This document shows positions 23,581-27,379 of a DNA stretch of 27,379 nt, one piece after another. The stretch spans positions 1 to 27,379 of the forward strand of contig DGTU01000023.1 of assembly GCA_002394465.1 (NCBI GenBank), read 5' to 3'. This DNA comes from Treponema sp. UBA4328. GTDB taxonomy: Bacteria > Spirochaetota > Spirochaetia > Treponematales > Treponemataceae. Position numbers and translations under genes: made by a program. Numbering within the stretch: the first letter of the stretch is position 1; each line of letters begins with the position of its first letter. Under the pieces are notes generated by a model that saw only the letters and a list, made by a program, of their open reading frames with translations, was not told where the DNA came from and searched no databases.

Positions 23581-24514
23581 TCAGAGGCAGGTAAACGTAA
23601 CGGTTCTCGGCGGAAAGGAAAAAATCCCTGAAGTAAAAATCAGGATGGGGGTCATCCTTCTCAACAGAAGCGGAAGCCATTACCGGATGCAGGTCATAGA
23701 GAATCTTGTCAGAATAGGCTTTGAATCAATCGTTTCCATAGAAAAAAATCCTGATAATTATAACATCGCTGAATTTTCACACAGTTTTCCCTTCGTAAAA
23801 TTTATCGTTCCGCTTGAAGAGGTTACTGACGGCGAATGCATCAATATCGGTATGAGTGAAACTGAAAGTGATTTTGTACTTGTCCTCCGGGATTCCCTTA
23901 ACCTTTCTTCTGAAATAATCAATCCGCGTGTTGCAGACATGATTATTGAGGATAACGCTTTCTGTACGGTGCCGAGGCTCTTAAAACAGGGGAATGTTTC
24001 ATTTCCGATCGTTTTTTCTCCGTATGTGCGCAAATCCAGGTTTGAGGTTAATTCTTCTTCAACCGTTACGGAAGGAATCCCGACGCTTTTCCCCTTTGAC
24101 AATATAGCTGTTTACAACAGAAAAAAATTCATTCAGCTCGGCGGATATGATTACACGATAAAAAACAGATACTATCAGAACCTTGATTTTTCAATGAGGG
24201 CCTGGCTCTGGGGGGAAAAGATCACTGTTTCTACGGTCTTTAACCTCTATTACCTGAATGACCCTCCCGTTGAAGACGCAAGTCCGAGCCTTGATTCTTC
24301 GCGTTTTTACCTTAAGAACCTTCTTCCGCATTTTATAAATGATCACGGTGCAATAAAGCGTTCAGGATTTTTTGTATTCCTGCCGCGTTCATCATGCGGT
24401 TTTTTTGAAGCCTTGAGACAGTTTTCTGAAGCCCGTCAGTGGGTATGGAAAAACCGTTACCGCTTTAAGATTGATGCAGCCTTTCTGCTTGAAAACTGGG
24501 GGATAATAAAATGA
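23555..24514 (+). CDS. GT-A-type (family 2-like) glycosyltransferase, divergent
   Basis: A 319-residue soluble protein. The fold pattern fits a GT-A glycosyltransferase: MGVILLNRSGSHYRMQVIENL (32-52, first strand and helix), INIGMSETESDFVLVLRDSLN (97-117, where a DxD metal motif normally ends the strand and here reads RDS), and a later FIQLGGYD plus DFSMRAWLWGE stretch resembling the acceptor/base motif of GT2 enzymes. The missing DxD makes catalysis uncertain. The start at ATG 23555 follows GGGGAG by four bases; a GTG at 23552 is only one base from it. It overlaps the spiro-SPASM gene by 26 bases and the next gene by 4 (ATGA), so the three are tightly coupled. Confidence 0.7.
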   Translation: MNTIPSIFNQRQVNVTVLGGKEKIPEVKIRMGVILLNRSGSHYRMQVIENLVRIGFESIVSIEKNPDNYNIAEFSHSFPFVKFIVPLEEVTDGECINIGMSETESDFVLVLRDSLNLSSEIINPRVADMIIEDNAFCTVPRLLKQGNVSFPIVFSPYVRKSRFEVNSSSTVTEGIPTLFPFDNIAVYNRKKFIQLGGYDYTIKNRYYQNLDFSMRAWLWGEKITVSTVFNLYYLNDPPVEDASPSLDSSRFYLKNLLPHFINDHGAIKRSGFFVFLPRSSCGFFEALRQFSEARQWVWKNRYRFKIDAAFLLENWGIIK

Positions 24515-27003
24515 CTTTAGTCGGCGTACAGTGCAGGATTTCATCTACAAGGCTTCCGGGTAAAGCCGTTCTGGACCTGGGCGGAAAGACGGTACTTGAC
24601 TGGTGCCTTGCTTCAATGCGTAAGGTTCAGGCAGATGAGTATTATGTTGCAACTGATGCAGAATCTGAGCCGTCACTGAAGGAAATAGCTGAACGCAACG
24701 GATTTAAGGTGTTCGTCGGCTCTCTTAACGATGTTCTTGACAGGTACTGTTCACTCATTTCTCATGTAAAGGCTGATATCGTCGTAAGGGCAACTGCAGA
24801 TAATCCCTTTCTTTTTTATGAAGCGGCACAGGCCCTGCTTGAACTTTATGTTCAGAAAAAGGAAACGGAAAATATTGATTACATTACCTGGAAAGGTCTT
24901 CCTCACGGAAGCGGAATAGAAATATTCAGTGCAAAATCACTTCTCAAGGCGCGAACCCTTACGGATATGCCTTATGATCATGAACATGTAGGACCGTCCC
25001 TTTACAATCATCCTGAAAATTTCAAAAGCCTTTTTGTTCCTGCTCCACAGCAGTGGAATTACCCTGAACTGCGTACGACCATCGATACGGACTTTGATTA
25101 CAGAAGGACCCGGAAAATCGTTAATTTTATTTCTCACGGAACAAGGGTAACTGAGCCTTATACATGTGAACAGATTGTAAACGCATTTAAGAATGACTTC
25201 ATATCAAAGCCTGTTCTTTTTATTCCTTCTGTTGTACGGGGCCACGGAACCGGACACCTCAGGCGCTGTATTTCTGCAGCACTTCAGACCGGAGGAGATA
25301 TTTACATAGACAGAAATGCAACTCTTGATTCGGGTAACGTGCTTGATTCTGCCTTTGCATCGGGACTTAATAAATGGCAGGTAACGGACAGGCTTCCGCA
25401 GAAAGGGGAATATTCACTCATCGTTACTGACTGCTTTAAGACAGAAGGGGAACTTTTGAAGCAGCTTTCAGCACTTTCAAATGTCGTAAGCATTGATGAC
25501 GGTGGTGAAAACGTAAACTGTGCTGATTATCTTCTTGATATAATTCCTGGAATTCAGGATAACCCTTCCGTAAACCTGAGGGATTATTCGTTTATTGACC
25601 TTCCGTCAAACAGAAAAACGTCGGAAAGACCTTCATCTTTTGAAGGCATAAAGAACGTGCTCGTCTGTCTTGGCGGAGAAGATCCTGAGGGACTTGCGCT
25701 TCCGGCTGCAAAAGCCCTGGCTGTCCTTCATAAAAATGTTACGGCAGTCGTAAAGGATCCTGCTTCATCTGAAGTTTTACTGACTGATGAAGAAAAAAAA
25801 TATGTTTACCTTACCAAGTGCATTCCTGACCTTAAGGAAAAGCTGTACGGATATGACCTTGTGGTTACGCATTTCGGCCTGACTGCATTTGAAGCAGCTG
25901 CGGCAGGCTGTGCACTCCTTCTGCTTGGAACAACTCCGCTTCATCTTGAACTTGCGCGTAAATACGGCTTTGCAAGCCTTGATAAGGGAGACATTAATGA
26001 CTCTTCAGTCCTCAGGATCTGCACTGACGTAAATGCCCTTTATCCGGCACTTAAAGGCATAACAGGCGGTCAGGGAAGACAGCTGGGAAGTTATATAACT
26101 GCACTGTCAAAGGGAAGAAGGTTTGCATGTCCTGTCTGCCGCAGTTACGAAAGCGTTCCTGAAGATCCCGTTGAATCCCGCGTTCCGTCAAGAACCTTCA
26201 GAAGGTGCAGGAAGTGTTCAATGCTTTATATGGCATGGACGATTGATGAAGAAAATACAGACTATAATGAATCTTACTTCTTTGATGACTATAAAAAGCA
26301 GTACGGAAGGACATACCTTGAAGATTTTGATTCCATAAAGGCGCAGTGCCTGAGGCGTATGGGAGAAATAAAAGCCGTATATGACAGGGTAAAGCCGGCC
26401 GGAGAATACAGACCGTCCCTTCTTGACGTAGGATGTGCATTCGGTCCGTGCCTTGCTGCTGCTTCACAGGAAGGATGGAATGTCTTTGGAACCGATATTT
26501 CTGAAGAAGCAGTTTCATATGTCAGAAATACGCTTAATTTTCCTGCAGCGAATGCGGCATTCCCTGACATAGACACCATGAAAGAGTTTTCAAGGGATAA
26601 ATTCGATGCCCTTACGATGTGGTATGTAATCGAACATTTCCAGGATCTTGATTCAGTTTTAAAGGCTGTTTCAAGACAACTGAATAAGGGCGGTATCTTT
26701 GCATTTTCAACTCCGTCAGCCGGCGGCGTAAGTGCAAGATACAATCCTGAAGGCTTTTTTACATACAGCCCTAAAGACCACTATACGCTCTGGGAACCTA
26801 AGCGTGCAGCAGCCGTGCTCAAGCGGTACGGTTTTAAGCTCTGTAAGACTGTTATTACGGGGCATCATCCGGAACGTTTCCCGGGTATGAATGATGTAAG
26901 CAGATCGAGCCTTAAATTTTCAGTTTATTCTGCAGTAAGCAGGCTGTTCGGGCTCGGAGATACATTTGAAGTTTACTGTGTAAAGGAAAAGGATTTATTC
27001 TAA
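24511..27003 (+). CDS. Three-domain fusion: SpsF-like cytidylyltransferase, SpsG/PseG-like domain, methyltransferase
   Basis: An 830-residue multidomain protein. (a) 1-235: SpsF/CMP-sugar cytidylyltransferase-like, with RISSTRLPGK (9-18) and RATADNPF (93-100). (b) About 236-530: SpsG/PseG-like GT-B half-domain, with GTGHLRRC (246-253; PseG has 'GxGHxxRC'), SIDDGGEN (327-334), LVCLGGEDPEG (384-394) and VTHFGLTAFEAAAAG (452-466). PseG removes UDP from a nucleotide-linked sugar in pseudaminic acid synthesis. (c) About 535-830: a zinc-ribbon-like CPVC (540-543) and CRKC (566-569) followed by a class I SAM methyltransferase, with LLDVGCAFGPC (637-647) and Asp662 after the second strand. The start is in an ATGA overlap. 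In other bacteria these activities are usually separate proteins in nonulosonic-acid or spore-coat-type sugar pathways. Confidence 0.88.
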   Translation: MTLVGVQCRISSTRLPGKAVLDLGGKTVLDWCLASMRKVQADEYYVATDAESEPSLKEIAERNGFKVFVGSLNDVLDRYCSLISHVKADIVVRATADNPFLFYEAAQALLELYVQKKETENIDYITWKGLPHGSGIEIFSAKSLLKARTLTDMPYDHEHVGPSLYNHPENFKSLFVPAPQQWNYPELRTTIDTDFDYRRTRKIVNFISHGTRVTEPYTCEQIVNAFKNDFISKPVLFIPSVVRGHGTGHLRRCISAALQTGGDIYIDRNATLDSGNVLDSAFASGLNKWQVTDRLPQKGEYSLIVTDCFKTEGELLKQLSALSNVVSIDDGGENVNCADYLLDIIPGIQDNPSVNLRDYSFIDLPSNRKTSERPSSFEGIKNVLVCLGGEDPEGLALPAAKALAVLHKNVTAVVKDPASSEVLLTDEEKKYVYLTKCIPDLKEKLYGYDLVVTHFGLTAFEAAAAGCALLLLGTTPLHLELARKYGFASLDKGDINDSSVLRICTDVNALYPALKGITGGQGRQLGSYITALSKGRRFACPVCRSYESVPEDPVESRVPSRTFRRCRKCSMLYMAWTIDEENTDYNESYFFDDYKKQYGRTYLEDFDSIKAQCLRRMGEIKAVYDRVKPAGEYRPSLLDVGCAFGPCLAAASQEGWNVFGTDISEEAVSYVRNTLNFPAANAAFPDIDTMKEFSRDKFDALTMWYVIEHFQDLDSVLKAVSRQLNKGGIFAFSTPSAGGVSARYNPEGFFTYSPKDHYTLWEPKRAAAVLKRYGFKLCKTVITGHHPERFPGMNDVSRSSLKFSVYSAVSRLFGLGDTFEVYCVKEKDLF

Positions 27004-27379
27004 ATGAAAAAAGTTATGATTCTTGGTGCAGGCCTCATGCAGAAGCCTGCGATTCTTGCCGCTAAAAAACTCGGATTTGAAGCTGCCGTTGCTGACGCAA
27101 ATCCAGAGGCTGTGTGTGCTAAACTTGCCGACCGCTTTTATCCGGTTGACCTTAAGGATAAGGAAGGACTGTTAAATCTTGCCCGGGAACTTGACGGAAA
27201 AGAGCATGAACTTGCAGGCGTTTTTACGGCAGGTACAGATTTTTCTGCAAGCGTGGCATATGTAGCACAGAATACCGGACTTACCGGCCACAGTTATGAA
27301 GCATGCCTTAATGCGAGTGACAAAGCCCGCATGAGGAGGTGTTTTGCAGAAGCAGGAGTTCCGAGTCCGGATTTTATCG
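27004..27379 (+). CDS. ATP-grasp family enzyme, N-terminal part (cut by window edge)
   Basis: The first 125 codons are visible. The N-terminus is a pre-ATP-grasp Rossmann-like domain: KKVMILGAGLMQKPAILAAK (2-21), then FEAAVADANPEA, AD-RFYPVDLKDKEGL and GVFTAGTDFSA, followed by the linker KARMRRCFAEAGVPSP that precedes an ATP-binding domain in carbamoyl-phosphate-synthase- and PurK-like enzymes. ATP-grasp enzymes ligate a carboxylate to an amine or similar group through an acyl phosphate. The ATG directly follows the fusion gene's stop (TAA-ATG, no gap), with AAGGA about 10 bases upstream. It is probably the fourth gene of the same operon; the operon continues beyond the window. Confidence 0.85.
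   Translation, partial: MKKVMILGAGLMQKPAILAAKKLGFEAAVADANPEAVCAKLADRFYPVDLKDKEGLLNLARELDGKEHELAGVFTAGTDFSASVAYVAQNTGLTGHSYEACLNASDKARMRRCFAEAGVPSPDFI

Overview
The window looks like chromosomal DNA from a spirochaete, most likely a Treponema. The evidence is a spirochaete-restricted 'spiro-SPASM' protein, several lipoproteins with relaxed lipoboxes (Ser before the Cys), many TPR proteins with acidic low-complexity regions, and a moderate-GC, gene-dense layout with short spacers. No tRNA, rRNA, CRISPR array, insertion sequence or phage gene was seen. The longest stretch without a gene is about 124 bases (510-633), so there is no large unexplained gap.

Layout from left to right. (1) 1-509, minus: the first 169 codons of an aconitase-family enzyme. 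It diverges from a plus-strand pair (634-2248) made of a lipoprotein and a degenerate PilZ/YcgR-like protein. (2) 2286-9340, minus: a cluster read from smc through a one-TM protein, a TPR lipoprotein and a SIMPL-domain lipoprotein to serS, closed by a bidirectional terminator at 2254-2275. A DEAD-box helicase (9421-10611) lies just upstream on the same strand. (3) 10660-11775, plus: a GT4 glycosyltransferase, divergent from the helicase across only 48 bases. (4) 11831-14408, minus: a complete partner-switching set (GAF/PP2C phosphatase, STAS antagonist, HATPase kinase) with its own strong promoter. (5) 14467-17506, minus: a membrane TPR protein ending in a degenerate Mrr-like domain, a metallophosphoesterase and a ParB-like domain protein. 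(6) 17572-18606, plus: an exported TPR protein with an acidic tail. It ends base-to-base against mutL. (7) 18607-21948, minus: a DNA-repair operon, xseA-xseB-mutL. (8) 22024 to the end, plus: a tightly overlapped sugar/cell-surface locus with spiro-SPASM protein, GT-A-like glycosyltransferase, a three-domain SpsF-SpsG-methyltransferase fusion, and the start of an ATP-grasp enzyme.

The most interesting parts are locus 8, which looks like a dedicated pathway for an unusual activated sugar acid; an SMC protein without a recognisable canonical hinge; a TPR-Mrr-like membrane fusion; and a recurring promoter layout in which the -10 box sits only 6-11 bases before the start codon, suggesting leaderless transcripts. 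All family assignments come from reading motifs by eye. No database search was run.
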